Shown: in pieces, positions 25,110-32,668 of the stretch
Layout of the letters: each line of letters opens with the position of its first letter
Numbering within the stretch: position 1 is the stretch's first letter
Source of the DNA: CAZASK01 sp964487845
GTDB lineage: Bacteria > Chlamydiota > Chlamydiia > Chlamydiales > FEN-1388
NCBI GenBank assembly: GCA_964487845.1
Contig: CAZASK010000005.1
Location: 1-64,000, forward strand
Reading direction: 5' to 3'
Length of the DNA: 64,000 nt
Program-made: the position numbers and the translations under genes
Notes under the pieces: generated by a model
What the model was told of the DNA's origin: nothing
Seen by the model: only the letters and a program-made list of their open reading frames with translations
The model's database searches: none

Positions 25110-25975
25110 GATACCACTCTCTCGATGGCCAATTGAAGACCTGTGATGATCCCACATTCGGCAGCAGAAGGGGCAATAATATCTGCTATTTTGAGTAGCT
25201 CCTCTGGAGCTGTTGCCATCGCGACCTTTATATCTGCGACCTCCAGCATCGCAATATCATTGTGATCATCCCCGCAGGCAATGACAGGCAAGCGCACTCC
25301 TTTTGGTAGCTGAAGCGCTTGCAGAGCATGCTGAATTACAGACCCCTTTGTCACCCCTTTTTGCGTCACCTGGATGACAGAACGCGAGTTATCATATGAA
25401 TCCACCATACGAGGGCAAGGAAATCCTAGCTCTTGAGTAATTGCAGCAGCAATTGCAGCGGCTTCTTTCGTTTCTACAGCGCAACGAACGGCTAAAAATT
25501 GACAATCAGGCAGCTCGTTCATAGAAGCGATTGCAATCCATTTTTCATGAATAGCCGCCCTTCTTTTTTGCATATACTCAAGCTGCTCTTTTGTAAGCTG
25601 CGTAGGCACGTAGTAGATAGCCTCATCATTATCGAGTCCTGCATATACAGTTGCTGATAGATGATGACGTACGAGTATTTCCTCGATGTGCCTCACATCA
25701 GCTACCGAAAGTGAAGAGCGATACCATATTTTCTTTTCACCGCATTCCAGCAGGAGTGCTCCATTATGAATCGCCAGCGCATAAGGAAATGACAGACCGT
25801 GCAAAAGATGCATGCTCCAATGAAACGTGCGTCCCGTAATGAAGACAAGAGCCCATCCTTCGTGATACAGATGTGCCAGGTAATCAGAAACCGCTTGCGG
25901 AAGATGCTCTTTTACCGCTGTAAGAGTGCCGTCAATATCTAAAGCTAATAATCCGCGCAATTTCCTTGATTCCAA
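25106..25975 (-). CDS. Cof-type HAD-superfamily phosphatase
   Basis: I accept the TTG at 25975 as start because GGAGG lies four to five bases upstream and the first motif follows at once. The 289-residue product has LALDIDGTLT (nucleophile Asp, motif I), VFITGRTF (motif II), a Cof-type cap at ~80-200 and CGDDHNDIAML (motif IV). Such enzymes dephosphorylate sugar phosphates, FMN/PLP or pterin phosphates. As first gene of the operon with FolX and the SDR, it might remove phosphate from dihydroneopterin phosphate, which is inference. The promoter region is shared with the divergent FliO-like gene. Confidence 0.9.
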   Translation of the reverse strand: MESRKLRGLLALDIDGTLTAVKEHLPQAVSDYLAHLYHEGWALVFITGRTFHWSMHLLHGLSFPYALAIHNGALLLECGEKKIWYRSSLSVADVRHIEEILVRHHLSATVYAGLDNDEAIYYVPTQLTKEQLEYMQKRRAAIHEKWIAIASMNELPDCQFLAVRCAVETKEAAAIAAAITQELGFPCPRMVDSYDNSRSVIQVTQKGVTKGSVIQHALQALQLPKGVRLPVIACGDDHNDIAMLEVADIKVAMATAPEELLKIADIIAPSAAECGIITGLQLAIERVVS

Positions 25976-26038
25976 TTGACCTCCATACTGAAAATAGATA
26001 CAGTAGCGTGTATCTCTTTACAAATAGGATGGAGTTTT

Positions 26039-26470
26039 GTGCACACAAAATCAATCATAAAAAAATGGAGTCGCCTGCTGACGCTTTTGTTTTTTCTTCT
26101 GTCGGCACAGGGGCTACGAGCTACAGAAGCTAAAACGACCCAGACAGAAGCCCACGCATTTTTAGATACAGAGACGAAAGAGCATGCTGAGGAAGCCTCT
26201 TTTGGACAGCTTGTGATGAAAATGGTCGCCATGCTCGCTCTTACACTCACGATTTTCGTGTGCGGGACTATGCTCGCCAAGCGATATCTCAACGCCGCCG
26301 CCTCTCGATCATCCCCAAATGCAAGTCTCAAAATTATTGAAAAAAAGAGTATATCTGCAAAGACATCGCTCTATCTCGTTGATGTTGAAGGAGATAGAAT
26401 GCTTGTGGTAGAATCTCCTTCTGGCGGACAAGTGGTAAAATTAATGCGCTACACAGAAACAAAGTTTTAA
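26039..26470 (+). CDS. FliO-like membrane protein
   Basis: A GTG at 26039 follows GGAG by four bases and begins a signal peptide or membrane anchor (HTKSIIKKW, leucine-rich core, ending LRATEA). The 143-residue product then has a linker, one membrane helix (about residues 60-82) and a short C-terminal domain (LKIIEKKSISAKTSLYLVDV, then MLVVESPSGG). This matches the FliO family of flagellar/type III export accessory proteins. No flagellar genes are visible, so it may serve the type III apparatus or be a remnant. The lipoprotein and T3S-chaperone genes follow on the same strand. Confidence 0.75.
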   Translation: MHTKSIIKKWSRLLTLLFFLLSAQGLRATEAKTTQTEAHAFLDTETKEHAEEASFGQLVMKMVAMLALTLTIFVCGTMLAKRYLNAAASRSSPNASLKIIEKKSISAKTSLYLVDVEGDRMLVVESPSGGQVVKLMRYTETKF

Positions 26471-26496
26471 GTAGCGGAAGATCGGAGATTGTGTAT

Positions 26497-26667
26497 ATGA
26501 TGCGACTAAGCCGTGTATTTCTATTTTTTTTCGCGGCGCTCTGTGTGTCTTGTTATCGAATGCCTGAAGAGGGAGAGGTAAGCATCATTCCCGACACAAA
26601 CAATCCTTCGATTATCAGAAATCAAGGATCTACCGGGATGCCAACCACTCCGGGCGTAAATTTTTAA
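26497..26667 (+). CDS. Small lipoprotein
   Basis: A 56-residue reading frame with a lipoprotein signal: MMRLSRVFLFF then AALCVSC, with the lipidation cysteine at about residue 19. The mature part is short and hydrophilic (MPEEGEVSIIPDTNN, then a proline/threonine-rich end). GGAG lies ~11 bases before the start. It is 26 bp after the FliO-like gene and 15 bp before the chaperone gene, so all three are likely co-transcribed. Function unknown. Confidence 0.75.
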   Translation: MMRLSRVFLFFFAALCVSCYRMPEEGEVSIIPDTNNPSIIRNQGSTGMPTTPGVNF

Positions 26668-26682
26668 AGAAAGGATGGACCT

Positions 26683-27147
26683 ATGTTCAAATTATCACAC
26701 CCCAATCTGCAAGCGCAGCTGAAAGCATTAGGATATGAACCTAAAGTTCAGGATGAAACCAACCAAGCATATCTTGTCATCAAGCATGAAAAAAGAGAGT
26801 TTCCAATCTTTTTCCGCATCTTGCATGAAGGCGAGCTGTTACAAATTTTATCCTTCATCCCAACCAACTTCAAAGATGAGTCTCTTTCTGACTTGTGCCG
26901 CTTTTTGCTCATGCTAAATAAAGAATTAGACATGCCAGGATTTTGCATTGACGAAGCGTCGAAGACGATTTTTTATCGCCTTATGCTTCCTACACACAAT
27001 AAAGAGCTGCCAAAAGAGACTTTGGAAGCATTTTTACAAACATCACAGACTGTATGCAAAACCTTTACTCCAGTAATCGAAGCAATCGCTATTGGCGCTA
27101 TGTCTCTCGATGAAGTACTGCAGAAGGCCGCTGAGTTGAAAAAATAG
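26683..27147 (+). CDS. Type III secretion chaperone (CT260/Mcsc-like)
   Basis: A 154-residue acidic alpha/beta protein with the YbjN/CesT-like layout: KLSHPNLQAQLKALGY, then a beta-rich middle (FPIFFRILHEGELLQIL) and helical end (EAIAIGAMSLDEVLQKA). Size, and position directly before dnaQ-mqnA-mqnB, match the Chlamydia CT260-CT263 order, where CT260 is a multiple-cargo type III chaperone. It would bind effectors in the cytoplasm and deliver them to the secretion ATPase. The assignment rests on synteny plus overall similarity. Confidence 0.8.
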   Translation: MFKLSHPNLQAQLKALGYEPKVQDETNQAYLVIKHEKREFPIFFRILHEGELLQILSFIPTNFKDESLSDLCRFLLMLNKELDMPGFCIDEASKTIFYRLMLPTHNKELPKETLEAFLQTSQTVCKTFTPVIEAIAIGAMSLDEVLQKAAELKK

Positions 27148-27162
27148 AGATCTCGAGCTTTT

Positions 27163-27780
27163 ATGGTCCAACGCCCTATCTTTTTCGACACAGAGACCAC
27201 CGGAACATTTTCTGAGCGTGATCGTATTATTGAACTCGCAGCGTACGATCCGCACAGAGAATGTTCCTTCCAGCGATTTATCAATCCTGGCATTCCTATT
27301 CCAAAAGATGCCATCGCCATTCACGAAATCACTGATGAAATGGTAAAAGATGCCGGCAACTTTAAAGTGGTGATGCAAGAATTTATTTCTTTTTGTGATG
27401 GCGAAGTGACATTGATCGGTCACAATAGCGAAAATTTTGATCTCCCCTTTCTTCGAGCAGAATGTAAACGCCATTCTATCAGCCTGCCAGAACATTGGCT
27501 CTACGTAGACTCTTTAAAGTGGGCAAGGCGCTATCGAAGAGATTTGCCTCGCCACTCGCTCCAGTATCTCAGACAGATGTATGGCATCAAAGAAAACAAA
27601 GCGCACCGCGCTCTCAACGACTCTATCATCTTGGCTGATGTCTTTTCTCACATGGTCGACGACCTCACGATTGAACAAGTCTATTCATGCTTGCAACAGG
27701 GAAAAAAAGAGTCTCCACTTTCTCAAAAGCCCGCTGCAGCACGCGAGACGCGACCTGCACTTACGCTTTTTCAAGGATGA
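27163..27780 (+). CDS. dnaQ: DnaQ-like 3'-5' exonuclease
   Basis: A 205-residue DEDD exonuclease. Motif I is FFDTETTGTF, motif II GHNSENFDLPFL, and the HxAxxD motif III appears as AHRALNDSIILADVF. Length fits a stand-alone exonuclease domain (proofreading epsilon-like or RNase T-like). It lies between the chaperone gene and mqnA, whose ATG overlaps its stop as ATGA, in the same order as CT261-CT262 of Chlamydia. Its exact partner, polymerase III or a repair pathway, cannot be told from sequence. Confidence 0.9.
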   Translation: MVQRPIFFDTETTGTFSERDRIIELAAYDPHRECSFQRFINPGIPIPKDAIAIHEITDEMVKDAGNFKVVMQEFISFCDGEVTLIGHNSENFDLPFLRAECKRHSISLPEHWLYVDSLKWARRYRRDLPRHSLQYLRQMYGIKENKAHRALNDSIILADVFSHMVDDLTIEQVYSCLQQGKKESPLSQKPAAARETRPALTLFQG

Positions 27781-28562
27781 CAGTGAATCTTGCTTTTTCA
27801 CCTTGCCCGAACGACACCTTTTGCTACGCTGCATGGATGACAGGCAAGATTCAGTCAGAGTACACCCCTGCAGCAACCCTTCTTGACATTGAAGAGCTCA
27901 ATCGCCGTGCTCTTACAGCTCATTTTCCCATTACAAAGATGTCTGCATTTTGCTACGCCAAACTCCAGCATCTCTATGATCTTTTACCTGTAGGCGCTGC
28001 TATTGGAATGAATGTCGGGCCCAAATTAGTAGCTCGATCAAAAGATATATCTCTTACAGCAATGACTCGGATTGCTCATCCAGGAGAGCACACTACTGCA
28101 TATGCGTTACTTAAACTTGCATTTCCTCATCTGCAGACAGCAATACCGATGCGCTATGAAACAATCCTACAAGCAGTAGCTTCTGGAGCTGTCGATGCAG
28201 GAGTGCTCATCCATGAAAGCCGCTTCACCTTCCCCCAATTAGACCTTGTAGAACTCTGTGACCTTGGCTCTCTTTATGGAAAGCGCTATGAGGCGCCTGT
28301 TCCGCTTGGAGTACTCTGTGCAACCAAAGACACGTCAGCTACAATACGCAATAGCTGCGTACGTACTCTCAGGCAGTCTATTGAATACGCCTATCTACAT
28401 ACAGATGAGGTCATGCCCTATGTACAGCATCATGCACAAGAACTTGACCATCACGCACTTCTCAAACATATTGCTCTCTATGTAACAGAAGACACACACT
28501 CTCTTTCACAAGAAGCATTCCATGCAATAGAGCTCTTTAGCGAGGCTACAAAACAGCTATAG
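27777..28562 (+). CDS. mqnA: Chorismate dehydratase MqnA, futalosine menaquinone pathway
   Basis: The ATG at 27777 overlaps the dnaQ stop by 4 bases; the product is 261 residues. It is a periplasmic-binding-protein-like fold enzyme: NLAFSPCPNDTF at the N-terminus, TKMSAFCYAKL, and MNVGPKLV with ASGAVDAGVLIHESR. MqnA/MqnD share this fold; NDTF and length are compatible with either, but Chlamydia order (CT262) and the futalosine-hydrolase neighbour support a menaquinone role. It would act in the cytoplasm on chorismate-derived intermediates. An ~160-bp fold-back element separates it from mqnB. Confidence 0.8.
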   Translation: MTVNLAFSPCPNDTFCYAAWMTGKIQSEYTPAATLLDIEELNRRALTAHFPITKMSAFCYAKLQHLYDLLPVGAAIGMNVGPKLVARSKDISLTAMTRIAHPGEHTTAYALLKLAFPHLQTAIPMRYETILQAVASGAVDAGVLIHESRFTFPQLDLVELCDLGSLYGKRYEAPVPLGVLCATKDTSATIRNSCVRTLRQSIEYAYLHTDEVMPYVQHHAQELDHHALLKHIALYVTEDTHSLSQEAFHAIELFSEATKQL

Positions 28563-28722
28563 ACTTCTTTCGAAACCCGCTTTAGTTGGAAAAATTGATG
28601 ATTTTTGAGCAGGTTTAGTTGCAAATTTTGAGAGCAATATGTGAGCATATGGTCGAAAAATTTGCAGCTAAAGATGCCAAAAATGGTAATTTTAACAACC
28701 AAATGGGGTTTCGAAAGAAGTC
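28563..28722. repeat. Fold-back (MITE-like) element, family B
   Basis: Terminal inverted repeats of 28 bp (AGACTTCTTTCGAAACCCG at one end, its near-perfect complement ending TTTCGAAAGAAGTCT at the other, three mismatches) plus inner complementary stretches (GTTGCAAATTTT with AAAATTTGCAGC). The whole 160 bp can form one long hairpin. It has no coding capacity. It is inserted between mqnA and mqnB and ends three bases before the mqnB start. Fifteen bases of the same terminus recur alone at 55269-55283. Confidence 0.85.
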
Positions 28723-28724
28723 TT

Positions 28725-29267
28725 ATGAAAACACTGATTGTATTTGCTACAGAAATGGAAGCACAAGAAACACGAAAACAGCTTGCCAATTGCAATCTCT
28801 ATGATATTTGTGTAACTGGTATGGGGCCTTCTGCTGTCATGAAGACTCTCTCAAAGCAGATTGCCTACTATGACCGCATCATCAATGCAGGAGTAGTGGG
28901 CGCTTTACATAGCCAACTTCAGGTAGGGCAACAGGTCGCTATTCAGACGGTATCATATCAACAAGAGACCCTTTTTCTCTCGCGCGAAGGATATCGACTT
29001 TTAACTGTCGACAAACCTCTCTATGAGCATATTGATGGCTATGATATCGTGGACATGGAGGGCTATCAGATTGCCTCTCTGTGCCAAGCAGCACACAAGG
29101 AGCTTCATTTTATGAAGATTGTCTCTGATAGAGTTGGCCCTGACTCTTTGCAAAAAATTCGAGAGCGCCTACCAGCACTCTCTCACGCTCTTGCTCTTCT
29201 TACCACATCCTATATTGCAAAAATAAGCGATGTCACGAATGTCAACACCACGCAAGTTTTGATATAG
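28725..29267 (+). CDS. mqnB: Futalosine hydrolase-like nucleosidase (MqnB)
   Basis: About 180 residues, starting at the ATG at 28725 immediately after the fold-back element. It belongs to the purine nucleoside phosphorylase/MTAN-like family: LIVFATEMEAQETRKQL, VTGMGPSAVMKTL, INAGVVGAL and the catalytic VDMEGYQIASLC, then KIVSDRVGPD. The product is shorter than typical MTAN (~230) but similar to CT263 of Chlamydia. It cleaves futalosine (or aminofutalosine) in menaquinone synthesis. The last 58 bp overlap the end of convergent brnQ. Confidence 0.85.
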   Translation: MKTLIVFATEMEAQETRKQLANCNLYDICVTGMGPSAVMKTLSKQIAYYDRIINAGVVGALHSQLQVGQQVAIQTVSYQQETLFLSREGYRLLTVDKPLYEHIDGYDIVDMEGYQIASLCQAAHKELHFMKIVSDRVGPDSLQKIRERLPALSHALALLTTSYIAKISDVTNVNTTQVLI

Positions 29268-30352
29268 CGAAATCCCCATAATTTATCTGCAATATTGGCA
29301 GCACTCAACACCAACAAACTTGGATAGATGATCTGCACTACAGGTGCTAGAAATGCTACAATCCCTTGGAATTCGAGTGTCGATATAAAAAAAGCGGCGA
29401 GAAGTGTAAGTAGGAGTGAGCTTCTATAGCTGATGCTATTTTTCAAGACATCAATATGGATAAATTCTGCGAATACAGACGACAAAGCAATCGCTGTTGT
29501 AAGGCAAGCAAGCACAACCGTAATACAGGTGATGATACCGGCACTTGGCCCCAATATATGTAAGGCGATTGTTCCTAGCATAATTTCATGAGGCATATCT
29601 GTTAAAATTGTGGTGTGATAGGAAGCGACAAGACTCATGCCGACATAGACAAGACCAAGCAAAGCAGCTCCTATTCCACTTGCAAGTGCTGCATTCGATA
29701 ATAGAGACTTACCGTTCGAAATTGATTTCAAAGAGGCAATCACAACTGAGCAGAAAAAGAAGCTACCCAGAAGGTCCATCGTCTGATACCCAGCATGTAA
29801 GCCAAGAATAAAAGCCTTGAGATCTGTCAAATCGGCTGCTGGCACATCAGGATGACTACAGATACCTTTTATAATGATCACAGCGAGTGCCAACACTAAA
29901 ATGGGCGTGAGCACCATGCCAAGAATTTCTGTAATACGATTTTTTTGCATCGTCAAACAATAGGTTATGACAAGCGAAAGTAAGCTAAAGACAATCAAGT
30001 GTGTCTCGGGGAAAAACATCTTCCATGTAGCGTAGGAAAGAGTAATGCAACGAGGGATGGCGCCAAAAGGCCCTATCAATCCCATGATGAGTAAGATGAT
30101 ACAAAATCCAGGAATCTTTCCCAATGTATCAAAAAATGATCGATAGTCGCCATCAAAGAGGATCATCCCTAATAGTCCAATAAAGGGGACCCCTACTCCT
30201 GTGAGCACAAGTCCTAAAAGGGCAAAAAATGACCTATCTTGAGCTGCCTGCCCGACACTCAGAGGGAAAACGACATTTCCCGCTCCAAAAAACATAGAAA
30301 ACATCGCCAGGCCAACAGCCACCAAATACATTTTTTTCGCTACAAAATTCAT
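29210..30352 (-). CDS. brnQ: Branched-chain amino acid:cation symporter BrnQ (LIVCS family)
   Basis: The ATG at 30352 follows GAGGGAAGA, giving 380 residues with about 12 membrane helices. The N-terminus KKMYLVAVGLAMFSMFFGAGNVVFP is diagnostic of BrnQ, with the GAGN helix break at the cation/substrate site. It takes up Leu/Ile/Val across the inner membrane with Na+ or H+, important for an amino-acid-dependent intracellular bacterium. Length is slightly below the usual ~420-440. It is convergent with mqnB and overlaps it at the 3' end by 58 bp. Confidence 0.93.
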   Translation of the reverse strand: MNFVAKKMYLVAVGLAMFSMFFGAGNVVFPLSVGQAAQDRSFFALLGLVLTGVGVPFIGLLGMILFDGDYRSFFDTLGKIPGFCIILLIMGLIGPFGAIPRCITLSYATWKMFFPETHLIVFSLLSLVITYCLTMQKNRITEILGMVLTPILVLALAVIIIKGICSHPDVPAADLTDLKAFILGLHAGYQTMDLLGSFFFCSVVIASLKSISNGKSLLSNAALASGIGAALLGLVYVGMSLVASYHTTILTDMPHEIMLGTIALHILGPSAGIITCITVVLACLTTAIALSSVFAEFIHIDVLKNSISYRSSLLLTLLAAFFISTLEFQGIVAFLAPVVQIIYPSLLVLSAANIADKLWGFRYIKTCVVLTFVTSLIFAI

Positions 30353-30530
30353 TCTTCCCTCATACTCTGTGAAGCAGATGAGTATACACACTCTATGCTA
30401 TTAATGAAATACAGCTATTCTATGAATCTGACAATTCTGAATCCCAAAAAAATTCTATGCCTAAATTTTTTCTCGGATTCTGAATGCTATCTGCTATGAC
30501 TGTTCAATTGCGTTGTAGCGAGGTACATCC

Positions 30531-31031
30531 TTAAGGAAGACCGATTTTTGATTTGATCCAATTTTTAAACATTTGTAATTTATCAACCGTTCCTCCTACA
30601 TATCTAATATTCTTTGCGAGATCTCCCATGCGGTCTTGGTCGCTTAAATATACATTGATTGCATCCATCTGTTGTTCAGTTGGTTTATAGTGACCGCTGT
30701 GCTGATAGATGGTATCCACCTTACCATTCTTCACTTCCACCATCCCCGCACTTTTTACGGCACCTCCAGATAAAAATGAGGAATGATGAAAAATTCCCTT
30801 TTTTTTCGGAGCAAGATATAAATTTTTCCCATCAGGCGACAAGACAAACATATATTGTCCATCAGCTACAGCCTTATTGTTCTGCATTATTTGCCCATTT
30901 GAAAATGAGACTCCTAAATTACTCAACTTTTGTTCATCTTGATCATACTTAACCTTATTTTTCTCTAATTCAGCTAGCTTACCAGAATCCATTTGATTTA
31001 TTTTCGAGTTAAAAAATTCTTGAAATGTCAT
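30531..31031 (-). CDS. IQM-like domain protein, C-terminal part of a gene split at a poly(A) run
   Basis: The reading frame continues upstream to 31133; the first usable ATG is at 31031 with no good ribosome-binding site. The 166 residues contain YMFVLSPDGKNLYLA, KKKGIFHHSSFLSGGAVKSAG and QHSGHYKPTEQQ. These match the C-terminal domain of plant IQM (calmodulin-binding IQ-motif) proteins and their relatives in fungi and some bacteria. In those proteins the preceding part begins with a 'LDP' block, which here lies in the adjacent frame at the end of the 31057-31920 gene. I infer one ancestral protein with an indel in the ten-base A run at 31060-31069. Effector role is possible. Confidence 0.75.
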   Translation of the reverse strand: MTFQEFFNSKINQMDSGKLAELEKNKVKYDQDEQKLSNLGVSFSNGQIMQNNKAVADGQYMFVLSPDGKNLYLAPKKKGIFHHSSFLSGGAVKSAGMVEVKNGKVDTIYQHSGHYKPTEQQMDAINVYLSDQDRMGDLAKNIRYVGGTVDKLQMFKNWIKSKIGLP

Positions 31032-31056
31032 TATTTCTGACCATTTTTTACCTTCA

Positions 31057-31920
31057 TTATTTTTTTTTTGAATCCCATTCTTTTTTATATGGAGCAAGAA
31101 AATTTTGATATACATGAAATTTTTCATTTCCAAATGTCAGTGTTTCTACCCAATACGCTGGATCCAGAATTTTTGCATTCTTATTTAGAGATCCTTTCCC
31201 TATAACTTTAATTTTTTCGAAAACATTTCTAAATTTCGCTCTGATCTCTTGTTTTTTTTCTTCTGAAACAGTCGGTTTATATAGTATCTGTGATAACAAT
31301 TCTGTTTTTCTTCGTGCAACACGCTTCCCTCGTGCCTTCTGTATAAGTATATCCGCTTCTTTACAGGCTTTGCTCAGTTTATTTTGAACATCCTTAGGTT
31401 GCTTCTCCAACCATATTTTCAATTGTCCATATTGATTAGGAGAAAGCATTAATAATTCACGTACTAAGCGCGGTTCATCGTACTCCAGTAGCGACTGTAT
31501 AAAAATTGTGTTTTCTTTTTGTATGTTCTCATTATTGACTGATGGTGAATTTGATTTTTTATCAATTACGCGGCTTTTCTCCTCATTTTTTAAAGCTACA
31601 TCCACCAAAGACGCTAAGCGCTTATTTACAAGATCTATTCTAGATTTTACACTTCTGTATCGAATCGTATTCACAATAGATTGCACTTTCGACATCACTT
31701 TCCGATCACAATCGCTTTCTTTAAACGCTTCTATTTTGCGCAGAAGTGCGTGTACATTTTTTACTATCTTTTTACAGCCCTCTGTATCTAAGGTAGAATC
31801 GCTTGTCATCTTAGACAAAATACGTCCTAATTGATATCCTGTTTTGAGATAATTTGAAGAGTTAACCTCTCCGAGAAGTTTGTCTATTTTCTGCTCATAA
31901 TCTGAATCACCTTGTATCAT
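31057..31920 (-). CDS. Helical protein, N-terminal part of IQM-like protein before the A10 frameshift
   Basis: As read, 287 residues. The first ~160 are helical, K/E-rich and of unknown function. Residues ~245-285 (AKILDPAYWVETLTFGNEK, then FHVYQNFLAPYKKEWD) resemble the LDP/W-containing block that precedes the HHSSF...SGHY domain in IQM proteins. The frame ends SKKK-stop inside ten consecutive A's. Losing one A (or gaining two) fuses it to the downstream frame (NNEGKKWSEIMTFQEFF) to give a ~460-residue protein. The ATG at 31920 follows GGTGGG. Read as two genes it leaves an unusual truncated end. Confidence 0.7.
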   Translation of the reverse strand: MIQGDSDYEQKIDKLLGEVNSSNYLKTGYQLGRILSKMTSDSTLDTEGCKKIVKNVHALLRKIEAFKESDCDRKVMSKVQSIVNTIRYRSVKSRIDLVNKRLASLVDVALKNEEKSRVIDKKSNSPSVNNENIQKENTIFIQSLLEYDEPRLVRELLMLSPNQYGQLKIWLEKQPKDVQNKLSKACKEADILIQKARGKRVARRKTELLSQILYKPTVSEEKKQEIRAKFRNVFEKIKVIGKGSLNKNAKILDPAYWVETLTFGNEKFHVYQNFLAPYKKEWDSKKK

Positions 31921-32002
31921 TTTTCACCCACCTCTAACATATTACAATGCTTAACGGTTTGGATAACAATAACAGGTTTAAAATACAATCTATTCTCTTG
32001 CC

Positions 32003-32035
32003 AAAAGAGACCCCCTCTGTATAAAGAGGGCCTCT
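32003..32035 (-). terminator. Hairpin terminator after the apolipoprotein-like gene
   Basis: On the minus strand a ~10-bp GC-rich stem (GAGGCCCTCT with AGAGGGGGTCTC) around a TTATAC loop is followed by TTTT. It lies 21 bases after the stop at 32056 and before the split IQM-like gene. Confidence 0.65.
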
Positions 32036-32055
32036 TCATCATCTCAAGACAAACA

Positions 32056-32556
32056 CTAGTTGCGATTATCTTGAGGAATTTCTTTTTCCTCATTGATCTC
32101 GCCATTGCCTTGATTTTGCTCTCCTACATCTTCTTTTGGCTCTTCTAGCGCCATTTTCAATTTTTTCACGCTAGCAGCTGCTGTCTCAAGCATATTCTCT
32201 AAGACTTGGCAGCTCTCTTTTGTCATATTTTTTGCATTCTCTTTCACTTGAGAGCATATAACTCCTGTTGTGTGCATAGCATTTTGCACCATAGGATTTT
32301 CTTGGAGTTGCTCGAGTTTTCTTTTTATTTTTTTCGTGTTTTCAACATATCCTTCTTGAATATGTACTACATATGGCTGCGCGATTGTTTGCACCTTTTT
32401 AACAACAGGCAAAACCTTTTTTTGTATATCTTGCAAGACTGGCGTTGTCTTGTTTCCTATATTTTTTATAACAGGATCAAATCTTGTCTGTATCTCTTGC
32501 ATCACAGATTGGAATTTCATTTTGAAATCTTGAAGTGGGAATTGTGGAAAGCTCAT
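32056..32556 (-). CDS. Amphipathic helical repeat protein (apolipoprotein/perilipin-like)
   Basis: A 166-residue, cysteine-poor protein made almost wholly of amphipathic 11-residue-periodic helices: RFDPVIKNIGNKTTPVLQDI, KKVLPVVKKVQTIAQPYVVH, then ENTKKIKRKLEQL. The repeated P-V/P-Y breaks and 11-mer spacing resemble apolipoprotein-type lipid-surface helices. The C-terminus is acidic/polar. It has no signal peptide. The ATG at 32556 follows AAAGG. A hairpin terminator separates it from the next minus-strand gene. Possible roles are lipid-droplet or membrane-surface binding (inference). Confidence 0.75.
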   Translation of the reverse strand: MSFPQFPLQDFKMKFQSVMQEIQTRFDPVIKNIGNKTTPVLQDIQKKVLPVVKKVQTIAQPYVVHIQEGYVENTKKIKRKLEQLQENPMVQNAMHTTGVICSQVKENAKNMTKESCQVLENMLETAAASVKKLKMALEEPKEDVGEQNQGNGEINEEKEIPQDNRN

Positions 32557-32668
32557 ATTATACCTTTTATGATTGATTTACATATGTCATGCAGCTTACT
32601 ACAGCGCATACACGAGCGATGAGTGTACAGGAAAACAAGGCTTTCTCACAACTCTCTTGAAACAGTTT

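Noticed and set aside
29210..29267. 58-bp overlap between mqnB and brnQ as a possible sign of a wrong frame
   Set aside because: Both frames continue in family-consistent sequence up to the overlap and stop codons are clear; convergent overlaps are common in compact chlamydial genomes.
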